DNA of 23,312 bases from positions 1 to 23,312 of the forward strand of contig JAZSMJ010000075.1 of NCBI GenBank assembly GCA_045535815.1, given 5' to 3'. The stretch comes from JAZSMJ01 sp045535815 (GTDB taxonomy: Bacteria > Bacillota > Clostridia > Oscillospirales > CAG-272). Below are positions 8,218 to 15,728 of this stretch, in pieces. Position 1 is the first letter of the stretch. The number at the start of each line of letters is the position of its first letter. The translations under genes and the position numbers were made by a program. A model generated the notes under the pieces. The model saw nothing but the letters and a program-made list of their open reading frames with translations. It had not been told where the DNA came from and ran no database searches.

Positions 8218-8895
8218 ATGATAAATAAGAAAAAAACATTAGCAATATCATCCGCTGTAATTGTATTTTGTATTATAATGGCAATTATAGACGGAGTCTT
8301 TAAGGCTGATTATTTTATAAAATCCGCAATCAAGCTTGTACTTTTTCTTGCTCTTCCGCTTATATATTCTTATTTCAATAAGGATATTCAGGCAAGGGAT
8401 CTTTTTAAATTTGATAAGAAAGGAATAAAGCTTGCGTTATGCTTATGCATTCCTGTTTATATAGTTATTGTTGGCGGTTATTTTTTGCTCAGAGGTATTT
8501 TTGATTTTTCAGCAATAACTTCATCCCTAACAAACAATATAGGAGTGCAAAAGGACAACTTTATATTCGTATCGTTATACATATCTTTTGTAATTTCACT
8601 TCTTGAGGAATTCTTTTTCAGGGGCTTTGCATTTCTCTCTCTGAAAAAGATATCGGGCAGACCCTTTGCGTATATTTTCAGTGCGAGTGCATTCGCAGTT
8701 TATCACGTTGCAATGATGATAGGCTGGTTTTCGATAGGTGCCTTCCTTCTTGTAATGTTAGGTCTGTTTGCGGGTGGAATAATATTCAATTATCTGAACG
8801 AAAAAAGCGAAACCGTATATCCGTCGTGGTTCGTTCATATGTTTGCTAATTTTGCAATAAACACAGTTGGTTTTATTTTGTTTGAGATTATATAA
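8218..8895 (+). CDS. CPBP-family intramembrane metalloprotease
   Basis: 225-residue polytopic membrane protein of the CAAX protease/bacteriocin-processing (Abi) family. The three glutamate/histidine motifs are present: E130-E131-x3-R135 (LLEEFFFRGF), H163 (VYHVAMM) and H207-x3-N211 (HMFANFAIN). These are the expected metal-ligand and catalytic residues, so the enzyme should be active. It starts 8 bases after the PstS-like gene with only a weak ribosome site, suggesting translational coupling and a shared transcript. Family members process peptides or handle membrane-protein cleavage. No bacteriocin precursor was found nearby, so the substrate is unknown. Confidence 0.88.
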   Translation: MINKKKTLAISSAVIVFCIIMAIIDGVFKADYFIKSAIKLVLFLALPLIYSYFNKDIQARDLFKFDKKGIKLALCLCIPVYIVIVGGYFLLRGIFDFSAITSSLTNNIGVQKDNFIFVSLYISFVISLLEEFFFRGFAFLSLKKISGRPFAYIFSASAFAVYHVAMMIGWFSIGAFLLVMLGLFAGGIIFNYLNEKSETVYPSWFVHMFANFAINTVGFILFEII

Positions 8896-8913
8896 ATTGT
8901 AGGAGAAATAATA

Positions 8914-9210
8914 ATGGTAAAGCATATCATACTTTGGAAGCTTAAGGAAGAGTATAATAATATTGAAGTTAAAAAGGGAATAAAAGAAGGCCTTGAGGGC
9001 CTATTCGGGGTAGTGCCCGGACTTTTGGAGATCAAGGTTCAGATCGAAAAGCTTGCATCATCAAATGCTGACGTTATGCTTTATTCGGTGTTTGAAAGTG
9101 AGGATGCTCTTAAAAGCTATGCTGTACATCCCGCTCACGTAAACGTTGCAGATACAAAGGTAAGACCTTATACTCAGACAAGGTCCTGCATTGACTTTGT
9201 TGAAGAATAA
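8914..9210 (+). CDS. Dabb (stress-responsive A/B barrel) domain protein
   Basis: 98-residue soluble protein matching the small dimeric ferredoxin-like Dabb family: MVKHIILWKL at the start, VPGLLEIKV in the middle and YSVFESEDALKSYAVHPAHV in the second half. Bacterial members have no settled function. Ribosome site AGGAG lies before the ATG, 18 bases after the CPBP gene, so it is probably the third gene of the operon. The reading frame after its TAA stop continues into a Tyr-Gly repeat, which is the other frame of the next gene's start. Confidence 0.9.
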   Translation: MVKHIILWKLKEEYNNIEVKKGIKEGLEGLFGVVPGLLEIKVQIEKLASSNADVMLYSVFESEDALKSYAVHPAHVNVADTKVRPYTQTRSCIDFVEE

Positions 9211-9223
9211 GGGGGCTATGTAT

Positions 9224-9277
9224 ATGGATATGGATACGGCTATGGATATGGCTATGGATATGGCTATGGATATGGAT
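9224..9277 (+). repeat. ATGGAT/ATGGCT tandem repeat
   Basis: Nine hexanucleotide units of ATGGAT, ATGGCT or ACGGCT run from 9224 to 9277, with a 12-base ATGGATATGGCT period in the centre. Gain or loss of units keeps the reading frame of the membrane protein gene. Confidence 0.9.
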
Positions 9278-9832
9278 ATTCTGTTTATGCTATTAACGTT
9301 TGTTCCTTTTTTGATATTTTTCTTTGTCGTTGGAATAATTGTTTTCTTATTTTTGCTTTTAAAAAAAGAAAAACTTAAAAATATATCAAGAGCATTGATA
9401 TCATTTCTTATATCATCACTGATCGTTGCAGTTTCATATATATTCAATATAGGATGGATTAGAATATTTATGTTGTGGTTGGTGCTTCCGATCATGGTAA
9501 TTTACTGCATAGGTTTTCTTCTTGTGAATTTGTTTATGAGTTCGTACGTAAAAAGATCAAAGCTTATAAAAAACCTCAATCTGTTTTTCTGCATAACGTA
9601 TGTTGCGATGTATGTCTTTCTTCCGGACGGTGGAGACATAGGCGGAGCTTATTTTTTCTTTGGCTTAATACATAATAGTTTTTTGGCAACTTTCGCTACA
9701 TATCTGTCAGGTTATTCGTTATTAGCCAATATTGTTTTGTTTATCTTACAGATCGTTTTTGCCGCAAGGATGAGTACAGAAGATATATTAGACAGTGGCT
9801 CACCCAACAGTTTGGAATCTCAATCGGAATGA
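9224..9832 (+). CDS. Membrane protein with N-terminal Met-Asp/Met-Ala repeat
   Basis: About 202 residues, no recognised family. The first 18 residues read MDMDTAMDMAMDMAMDMD, encoded by a tandem hexanucleotide array, followed by five or six hydrophobic segments and a polar C-terminal tail. Several in-frame ATGs compete: AAGGGGG at 9209-9215 is best spaced for the ATG at 9224, while the ATG at 9218 is too close and the frame formally opens at a TTG at 9191 inside the preceding gene. The repeated ATG codons could let ribosomes start at several points. It follows the Dabb gene by 13 bases. Function unknown. Confidence 0.72.
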   Translation: MDMDTAMDMAMDMAMDMDILFMLLTFVPFLIFFFVVGIIVFLFLLLKKEKLKNISRALISFLISSLIVAVSYIFNIGWIRIFMLWLVLPIMVIYCIGFLLVNLFMSSYVKRSKLIKNLNLFFCITYVAMYVFLPDGGDIGGAYFFFGLIHNSFLATFATYLSGYSLLANIVLFILQIVFAARMSTEDILDSGSPNSLESQSE

Positions 9833-9896
9833 ATTAATAAAATGTAAATAATAAAATAACTACAAGCTATATTTTTTTGCACATTATGGAGTTCTT

Positions 9897-11336
9897 ATGA
9901 AGAAAACGTACGTAACTACAATGCCCGACCATATCGGTGCATTTCTGAAAGCAAGCAGATGCTTTTCAGCACTCGGTATTAACATCACGAGAGTAAGCTA
10001 TAACAAGGCTGTAGATTCTCACACGCTTTTTATTGATGCAGAGGGGACGGAGGAACAGCTTGAGAAGGCCGATTATGAGATCGAGCAGATAGGATACCTT
10101 CAAAGCGGTATGGGAAACAGCAGTATAATATTGCTTGAGTTTAGGCTGAAGGACAAGCCCGGAAGCGTAACCGATATTCTTGAGCTTATCAGTGAATTTA
10201 ATTTTAATATATCGTATATCAGCTCCCAGGAAAACGGCACTGACTATCAGTTTTTCAAAATGGGTCTTTACGTTGATGAGCCTGAAAAAATATCTGAATT
10301 TCTGACCTGTGCAGAAAAAATATGCAGAGTAAGGATGATAGATTACAACAGCTCTGAGAAAGTTTACGATAACAGTATTTTTTACAATTCGTACGTTCTT
10401 GGTCTTGCACAAACGATGGGGCTCTCTGAAAAAGTCAGAGGGGAGCTTTTGGTAAACGTTAATCTTGCAATGCAGACGCTGGATGAGCAGGGGCTTTCGC
10501 CTTACAGAACCTTTGACAGCATAAGTAAGTTTGCTGATCTTCTCTCAGCGTGCAGGGGTAGTAATTTTTCGCCTCGCATAACGCATCACGATATAACCGA
10601 TAATACAAAAATAACTCTTATAGAGCCACCATGCGGAAGTAATACCGCAATTATAAAAAGCGGAGATGAGGTCCTCTTTATAGACAGCGGATACGCTTGC
10701 TATAAAGAAGAGATGATTGAAATATTCCGCAAGCTTATACCCGATTTTGATCTGTTGAAAAAGCGGATACTTATAACACACGCTGACGTTGACCACTGCG
10801 GTCTTCTTCCTATGTTTGATGAAATAATCGCAAGCAGTAAGAGCGCAGAGTGCTTAACTCTTGAGCATAACGGTAAGGACGGCTTCAGAGAGCAAAATGC
10901 TCTCCACAAGCCATACATAAACATCTGCAAAACTCTGACGTCGTATTCATCTGCAGATCCGGAAAAAATAACTGTTTTGTGGGACGATATAGGAGAGCCT
11001 TCTTCTCCTCTTACACAAATTGGCTTCTTTAAATTTGGAGAACTTAATTTTGAGGTATACGAGGGCAAGGGCGGTCATCTTCCGGGAGAGATAGTATTGA
11101 TAGACTATACCAATCATATAGCATTTACCGGTGATATTTATATAAACGTACACGGACTTACGCCACAGCAAAGCGAATATAATCAGTATGCACCTATACT
11201 TATGACATCAGTCGATACAGATCCCAAGCTTTGCTCTCTTGAACGCATTGCCGTCATTAACCGCCTCGGTATCGGAGAATGGAAGATATTCGGTGCGCAC
11301 GGCTATAAAAAGGACTATTCGGTTAATAATAAATGA
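9897..11336 (+). CDS. ACT-ACT-metallo-beta-lactamase fold fusion protein
   Basis: 479-residue cytoplasmic protein. Residues 1-70 (MPDHIGAFLKASRCFSALGI) and 77-152 (LKDKPGSVTDILELISEFNF) are two ACT domains, which usually bind amino acids or other small ligands. A helical linker of about 60 residues follows. From about 228 on is a metallo-beta-lactamase fold: HADVDH at 295-300, H394 in GGHLPGE, D413 in FTGD and H468 in GAHGY. The first motif has Asp297 where HxHxDH enzymes have a second His. The sequence suggests a ligand-controlled metallohydrolase, but the reaction is unknown. GGAG at 9888-9891 precedes the ATG. An M18 aminopeptidase gene begins 22 bases after the stop. Confidence 0.85.
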   Translation: MKKTYVTTMPDHIGAFLKASRCFSALGINITRVSYNKAVDSHTLFIDAEGTEEQLEKADYEIEQIGYLQSGMGNSSIILLEFRLKDKPGSVTDILELISEFNFNISYISSQENGTDYQFFKMGLYVDEPEKISEFLTCAEKICRVRMIDYNSSEKVYDNSIFYNSYVLGLAQTMGLSEKVRGELLVNVNLAMQTLDEQGLSPYRTFDSISKFADLLSACRGSNFSPRITHHDITDNTKITLIEPPCGSNTAIIKSGDEVLFIDSGYACYKEEMIEIFRKLIPDFDLLKKRILITHADVDHCGLLPMFDEIIASSKSAECLTLEHNGKDGFREQNALHKPYINICKTLTSYSSADPEKITVLWDDIGEPSSPLTQIGFFKFGELNFEVYEGKGGHLPGEIVLIDYTNHIAFTGDIYINVHGLTPQQSEYNQYAPILMTSVDTDPKLCSLERIAVINRLGIGEWKIFGAHGYKKDYSVNNK

Positions 11337-11358
11337 GTTGATTTTCGGAGGAATAACA

Positions 11359-12645
11359 ATGAACAGATCTGTATCAGAGCTTATAGAAATGATAAAAAAA
11401 TCAGTATCTCCGTATCATACGGCAGCATACTGTTCTGATGTTTTGGCAAGTGCAGGATTTGAAGGGCTGGAGCTTGGAAAACAGTGGAATATAAAACGTG
11501 GAGGCAGGTATTTCCTTGACTGTTTCGGAAGTATGTTTGTCGCATTTACAGTAGGGGCTGATTTTGATAAATCTTCATCCGTCATCAAAATATCAGCGGC
11601 ACACGGAGATTGGCCCTGTCTTAAAATAAAACCGTCGCCCGAAATATCTTCTTCGGGATATTGCAAGCTTAATATCGAAGCTTACGGCGGAATGATATTC
11701 AATACGTGGTTTGACCGTCCGCTTTCTGCGGCAGGCATAGTGTCCGTTTTGAGGGATGATAAGGTTGAAAGCAAGCTTGTAGATCTGAGTGATCCCGTGC
11801 TGTATATACCCAATCTTGCAATACACCTTAACAGAGAGGTCAATAAAGGCGCAGAGATCAATCCTCAGCGTGATATGCAGCCTATTTGTGCTGCTGTTGC
11901 TGATAATTGGGAAAGGGAAGGATATTTTGTAAAGAAGCTTGCGGAGGCGATAGATGTTTCTCCCGAAAGTATACTTTCATATGATATCTGCGTATACAAT
12001 CCGCAGGAGCCTACTCTTGTCGGCTTTGATAAAAATATGCTTTCTGCTCCCAGACTTGATAATATTGCATCGGCAAGTGCGTGCATAGACGGTATAAAGA
12101 GCACCGTATGCAAGGATGATATCTGCGTGGCAGTTATCTATGATAATGAAGAGGTTGGAAGCAAGAGTAAGCAGGGAGCTGCAAGTGCAATGCTTTCAAA
12201 CGTTATTGAGAAGATAACCTTATCCCTGGATATGAACAGATCAGAGTATATTGACCTTTTAAACAGAGGTATGCTTTTGTCATGCGACGGAGCACATGCG
12301 ATACATCCTGCACGTCCCGAGCTTTACGATGCATCATGTCACTCATATATGAATAGAGGCGTAACTCTGAAAATGAATTTCAATCAGAGATATCCTACTG
12401 ACGCCACAGCTATTGCAAGGATAAAAGCGCTGTGTATAGGATCGGACATACCTTATCAGCAGTTTATGAACAGAGCAGATATGGTGGGCGGCGGAACGAT
12501 AGGTGCAGATGCATCATCACTTCTTGGCATAACTGCAGTTGACGTTGGTGTTCCTATGCTTGCAATGCATTCTTCTACCGAGATAATGGGTGCAGAGGAT
12601 CAGGTTGCACTTTGCCGACTTGTTTCAGAATTTTATAATAGATAA
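11359..12645 (+). CDS. M18-family metalloaminopeptidase
   Basis: 428-residue cytosolic dinuclear zinc aminopeptidase of the aspartyl aminopeptidase family, which removes N-terminal residues (often acidic) from peptides. Family motifs occur in order: AHGDWPCLKIKP (normally HTDSPCLKVKP), DNEEVGSKSKQGAAS, SCDGAHAIHPARPELYD and DVGVPMLAMHSSTEIMGAED. The frame is open from 11239, but the ATG at 11359 follows CGGAGGAATAAC ideally, and the extra upstream residues would overlap the previous gene. It is likely cotranscribed with the ACT-MBL gene and the Nudix gene, whose start is 18 bases downstream. Identity is secure at family level; the preferred residue is not known. Confidence 0.93.
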   Translation: MNRSVSELIEMIKKSVSPYHTAAYCSDVLASAGFEGLELGKQWNIKRGGRYFLDCFGSMFVAFTVGADFDKSSSVIKISAAHGDWPCLKIKPSPEISSSGYCKLNIEAYGGMIFNTWFDRPLSAAGIVSVLRDDKVESKLVDLSDPVLYIPNLAIHLNREVNKGAEINPQRDMQPICAAVADNWEREGYFVKKLAEAIDVSPESILSYDICVYNPQEPTLVGFDKNMLSAPRLDNIASASACIDGIKSTVCKDDICVAVIYDNEEVGSKSKQGAASAMLSNVIEKITLSLDMNRSEYIDLLNRGMLLSCDGAHAIHPARPELYDASCHSYMNRGVTLKMNFNQRYPTDATAIARIKALCIGSDIPYQQFMNRADMVGGGTIGADASSLLGITAVDVGVPMLAMHSSTEIMGAEDQVALCRLVSEFYNR

Positions 12646-12662
12646 TCTGTACGGAGGAATCA

Positions 12663-13205
12663 ATGGAAAAGGATCTTATTGAAAAGAAGGTAGCATCGCA
12701 GGAAATATTTAAGGGTAAGGTAGTTCATCTTTTTCGTGATGATATTCTTTTGCCCGACGGAAAAGAGGCTACAAGAGAATATATAAGGCATCCGGGTGCT
12801 GTTTGCATAGTGCCGCTTACAAAAGATAACGAGGTTATACTTGTAAAGCAGTACAGATATCCGTTTTCCAGAGTTACTCTTGAGATACCTGCAGGTAAGC
12901 TTGATATAGGTGAAGAGCCCGAGCACTGTGCGTACAGAGAGCTGAGTGAGGAAACGGGAGCCTTGGCGGCAAAGCTAACCCCTATAGGAGAGTTTATGTC
13001 ATCTCCTGCCATACTTGACGAGGTCATATATATGTATCTTGCGACCGAGCTTGAATTCGGAGAGCTTCATACCGACGAGGATGAATTCCTTGACGTTGTA
13101 AGGATGCCGCTTGATCAGCTTGTCTCTGAGATAATTTCCGGGGAAATAAAGGACGGAAAAACGCAAGCTGCAGTTCTGAAGGTAAATGCAATCGTCAATA
13201 AATAA
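12663..13205 (+). CDS. Nudix hydrolase, ADP-ribose pyrophosphatase type
   Basis: 180 residues. The Nudix box is complete: G78-x5-E84-x7-R92-E-L-S-E96-E97-T-G99. The preceding VKQYRYPFSRVTLEIPAGKL and N-terminal substrate-binding strand fit the NudF/ADP-ribose pyrophosphatase group, which splits ADP-ribose into AMP and ribose 5-phosphate with Mg2+. Ribosome site CGGAGG lies a few bases before the ATG. It is the last gene of the rightward cluster and is followed by a bidirectional terminator. Another nucleoside-diphosphate sugar substrate is possible. Confidence 0.93.
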   Translation: MEKDLIEKKVASQEIFKGKVVHLFRDDILLPDGKEATREYIRHPGAVCIVPLTKDNEVILVKQYRYPFSRVTLEIPAGKLDIGEEPEHCAYRELSEETGALAAKLTPIGEFMSSPAILDEVIYMYLATELEFGELHTDEDEFLDVVRMPLDQLVSEIISGEIKDGKTQAAVLKVNAIVNK

Positions 13206-13247
13206 AAAAACAGCAGACTGAAAATTATTATTTCAGTCTGCTTTTAA
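13206..13247. terminator. Bidirectional terminator between Nudix and pyrB
   Basis: AGCAGACTGAAA (13212-13223) pairs with TTTCAGTCTGCT (13231-13242). A-runs on the left and T-runs on the right allow termination in both directions for these convergent genes. Confidence 0.9.
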
Positions 13248-13266
13248 ATTATATCAATAACTCGGT

Positions 13267-14349
13267 TCAGCCCTTTATATCTGCATCACAGTAAGCGCAC
13301 GTAGACTTACCAAGCTTTGTTATTATGCGCTGAGGCAGATATTTTTCGTGGTTGGAAATGCATTTGGGATTACTGCAGAAGAACTCGTTATTTCGCTTTT
13401 CATATTTCGTTCCGCTGTCCTTGAGGAATCTGCTTTCCTTGTTACATAATGTAAGAATAAGAGCCATACGTACAAACATACCGTTTTGAGCCTGCTCAAA
13501 ATAGAGAGCTCTCGGATCGTCATCAACGTCATAAGCTATCTCGTCGACCTTGGGAAGAGGATGAAGAACTATCATATCCTTTTTGGCAAGAGCCATTTTA
13601 TCGGCTGTAAGACGGTATACTCCCGACTGCTTTACGTATTCTTCGTTTGAAGAAAATCTTTCTCTCTGTATACGAGTCATATACAGAACGTCAAGCTTGT
13701 CTATGCAGGACTCGATGGTGTCGACCTCGTGATATTCAACGTTTGCGTTATCAAGTATCTCCTTTATGTAATTCGGAACGGAGAGCTTGGGTGTTGAAAT
13801 AAGATATACCGTATTATTCTTGTATCTTACGAGTGCCTTAAGGAGAGAATGAACTGTTCTGCCGTTAAGAAGGTCTCCGCAGATACCAAAAGTAAGGTTA
13901 TCGTATCTGTTGAATTTTTCTTTTATGGTAAACAGGTCGGTCATTGTCTGAGTCGGATGGAGATGACCGCCGTCACCTGCGTTGACTATCGGGATCTTGG
14001 AATAGAGAGAGGCTGCGTAAGCTGCACCCTCTATAGGATTTCTTATGACGGTAATGTCGGCATAGCAGGAGATGATCTTTACTGTATCTGCAAGTGTTTC
14101 ACCTTTGGATACGGAAGAGCTGTTCGGGTCGGAAAAACCGATGGTCTTACCGCCCAGTCTCATCATTGCAGTCTGGAAAGAAAGCTGAGTTCTCGTGCTC
14201 GGTTCATAGAATAGTGTTGCCATTATTTTGCCGTGACAAGCGCCGGAAAAACGCTCCGGCGCTTTTTTTATCTCTGTTGCGAGAGTACAGATGTCGTCCC
14301 ATTGTTCAACGGAAAGGTCGCTGAAATCAATTAAATGCTTAAGTTCCAT
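13267..14349 (-). CDS. pyrB: Aspartate carbamoyltransferase with fused PyrI-like zinc domain
   Basis: Catalyses carbamoyl phosphate + aspartate to carbamoyl aspartate in pyrimidine synthesis. Catalytic motifs are intact: FYEPSTRT at 47-54, SVSKGETLADT, HPTQTMTDL, TRIQRERF and HPLPKVDEI. Catalytic chains normally have about 305-310 residues; this one has 360. The extra tail contains C325-x4-C330-x20-C351-x2-C354 in CSNPKCISNHEKYLPQR...CAYCD, closely like the zinc domain of the regulatory chain PyrI (C-x4-C-x23-C-x2-C in E. coli). The allosteric nucleotide-binding half of PyrI is absent. Ribosome site GGAGGAAAAATG. It follows the GNAT gene by 15 bases on the minus strand. No other pyr gene is in the window. 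Confidence 0.95.
   Translation of the reverse strand: MELKHLIDFSDLSVEQWDDICTLATEIKKAPERFSGACHGKIMATLFYEPSTRTQLSFQTAMMRLGGKTIGFSDPNSSSVSKGETLADTVKIISCYADITVIRNPIEGAAYAASLYSKIPIVNAGDGGHLHPTQTMTDLFTIKEKFNRYDNLTFGICGDLLNGRTVHSLLKALVRYKNNTVYLISTPKLSVPNYIKEILDNANVEYHEVDTIESCIDKLDVLYMTRIQRERFSSNEEYVKQSGVYRLTADKMALAKKDMIVLHPLPKVDEIAYDVDDDPRALYFEQAQNGMFVRMALILTLCNKESRFLKDSGTKYEKRNNEFFCSNPKCISNHEKYLPQRIITKLGKSTCAYCDADIKG
14239..14269 (+). terminator. Terminator-like hairpin inside pyrB, antisense direction
   Basis: AGCGCCGGA (14239-14247) pairs with TCCGGCGCT (14255-14263) around a 7-base loop, followed by seven T (14263-14269) on the plus strand. It has the form of an efficient intrinsic terminator for rightward transcription, yet lies within pyrB codons 28-37, which run leftward. 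Confidence 0.75.
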
Positions 14350-14364
14350 TTTTCCTCCGAGTTT

Positions 14365-14952
14365 TTATATGTTATTAATATTTTTATAAAAATCCTCTTT
14401 TATAACCGAGCAGATGCCGATATCCCGATATTCGCCCTTTACAAGCATCAGATCCTTTTGAATACCCTCAAAGGTCATACCGCATTTTTCCATAACTCGT
14501 CTGCTTCTGTCGTTTCCGACCATGTATTTTGCTTCGGCACGGTGTATTCCGAGATAGGTGAATCCATAGTCAAGAACTGCTCTTACCGCCTCGGGAGCAT
14601 ATCCTCGCCCCCAAAAATCCGGGTTAAGCACGTATCCTATCTCACCTCGGTTATTATCCGAGTCGATATTTGCAAATCCGCACGTTCCTATCATTTTGTC
14701 GGTAGCTCTTTCAACTACAGCCCAATCATAGTAACCGCCGTTCTTGTAATATCCCTGAACCTGACAAAGATATCTGTAGGTATAGTTTTTATTTTCATGA
14801 GGGGACCAGAGAAGATATCTCGTAACCTCTTCAAGACAGGAGTATTCATACATATCAAGACTATCCTTTTTATCAAGCTGACGAAGGATAAGCCTTTCCG
14901 TATGAAGAGTATCGATATACTGATTGTTAAACATAAAAATACTTTTTTTCAT
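14365..14952 (-). CDS. GNAT-family N-acetyltransferase (RimJ/RimL-like)
   Basis: 195-residue acetyl-CoA-dependent acyltransferase. The opening TERLILRQLDKKDSLDMYEY is typical of the RimJ/RimL subgroup, IGYVLNPDFWGRGYAPEA carries the acetyl-CoA pyrophosphate-binding motif (GRGYA), and the later AKYMVGNDRSRRVMEKCGM is the conserved N-x-x-S-x-x-V-x-x-K-x-G-(M/F) segment. The acceptor could be a protein N terminus or a small molecule and cannot be told. The ATG at 14952 has only a weak GAAG ribosome site. It probably shares a transcript with pyrB, 15 bases downstream, but no functional link is evident. Confidence 0.9.
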   Translation of the reverse strand: MKKSIFMFNNQYIDTLHTERLILRQLDKKDSLDMYEYSCLEEVTRYLLWSPHENKNYTYRYLCQVQGYYKNGGYYDWAVVERATDKMIGTCGFANIDSDNNRGEIGYVLNPDFWGRGYAPEAVRAVLDYGFTYLGIHRAEAKYMVGNDRSRRVMEKCGMTFEGIQKDLMLVKGEYRDIGICSVIKEDFYKNINNI

Positions 14953-14993
14953 ATTATCTTCAGTCTCGTCTCATAAAATATACATCCAATATT

Positions 14994-15022
14994 ATTATAT
15001 GACATTTTTCCATCTTACACAA
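14994..15022 (-). promoter_or_regulatory. Possible promoter of the GNAT-pyrB unit
   Basis: On the minus strand TATAAT (14994-14999) lies 17 bases from TTGTGT (15017-15022). The -10 is perfect and the -35 poor, so the call is tentative. Confidence 0.45.
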
Positions 15023-15064
15023 TAGGCATATTTGTTAATTTTTATATTTTATTCGCCTTATTAA

Positions 15065-15093
15065 TTGAAATTTATACACTAATATGGTACAAT
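15065..15093 (+). promoter_or_regulatory. Promoter of the 15180 gene pair
   Basis: TTGAAA at 15065-15070 and TACAAT at 15088-15093 with a 17-base spacer and extended -10 TGGTACAAT. Confidence 0.7.
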
Positions 15094-15179
15094 ACCTATT
15101 ACAGAATATGCTTTTGAGTATAAAATATATATTTTTCCGTAATATCTGCACTCTTTTCTGAAATATATTATATCGGGAG

Positions 15180-15713
15180 GTGGCAGGTATAACGGAACAG
15201 ATATCTAAAAACAGATCACTTGCTGTTAATTTTTTTGTATGTATGATCCTCATGCTTGCGGGCATGGGATTAAAATCACGGGTATTTACCGGATATGAAT
15301 TAAATTCGCAAAGCGTCTTTTCTTTTTCATACAGCATAGCGGAAAATATTGCTGTTTTTTTATCGTCGTTCTCGGCGGTTCTTTTTCCTATGCTGGTGGT
15401 GTTTCTTTCGGGATTTACCGTGTTTTCAAAAAGCTGTGCTATGATATACAGCTTTGTCCTCGGCTTTTCTTCGTATTACGTGTTTGATGCTGTGATATCG
15501 GTTGGATTTATTCCCGATATTGTAAGAATTGTCTGTGGAATATATATTTGTGCGCTTTGTGCATCCTCTGATATGGAAGAGGTATTCTTTTTCTCGGAAG
15601 GGAACCTATTAAGAAACTCTCGGACAAAGGTCTATATAACGAGATTTCTTTACAGTATTTCGATAGTTTTTCATATGTTTATCATAAAAGAACTGATTTT
15701 GCTTTTTATATAA
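15180..15713 (+). CDS. Membrane protein, possibly SpoIIM-like
   Basis: 177 residues with about four or five hydrophobic segments. The arrangement of one helix, a polar stretch, then a long double-helix block (ENIAVFLSSFSAVLFPMLVV followed by FSKSCAMIYSFVLGFSSYY) recalls stage II sporulation protein M, but the match is weak and I do not assert it. The only canonical start at the 5' end, GTG at 15180, overlaps the last base of GGGAGG (15175-15180), leaving no ribosome spacing; the next start is an internal ATG near codon 22. The frame is closed by a TGA at 15159. It is followed 15 bases later by a DUF624 gene, probably in one operon. Function unknown. Confidence 0.68.
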   Translation: MAGITEQISKNRSLAVNFFVCMILMLAGMGLKSRVFTGYELNSQSVFSFSYSIAENIAVFLSSFSAVLFPMLVVFLSGFTVFSKSCAMIYSFVLGFSSYYVFDAVISVGFIPDIVRIVCGIYICALCASSDMEEVFFFSEGNLLRNSRTKVYITRFLYSISIVFHMFIIKELILLFI

Positions 15714-15728
15714 AAGAAGGGACGAAAA

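Noticed and set aside
11239..11358. Upstream extension of the M18 aminopeptidase
   Set aside because: It overlaps the end of the ACT-MBL gene, and the ATG at 11359 has a strong GGAGG site.
13849..14324. Plus-strand frames opposite pyrB (121 and 76 codons)
   Set aside because: They are shadows of pyrB with no ribosome site, and the second runs through the antisense terminator hairpin.
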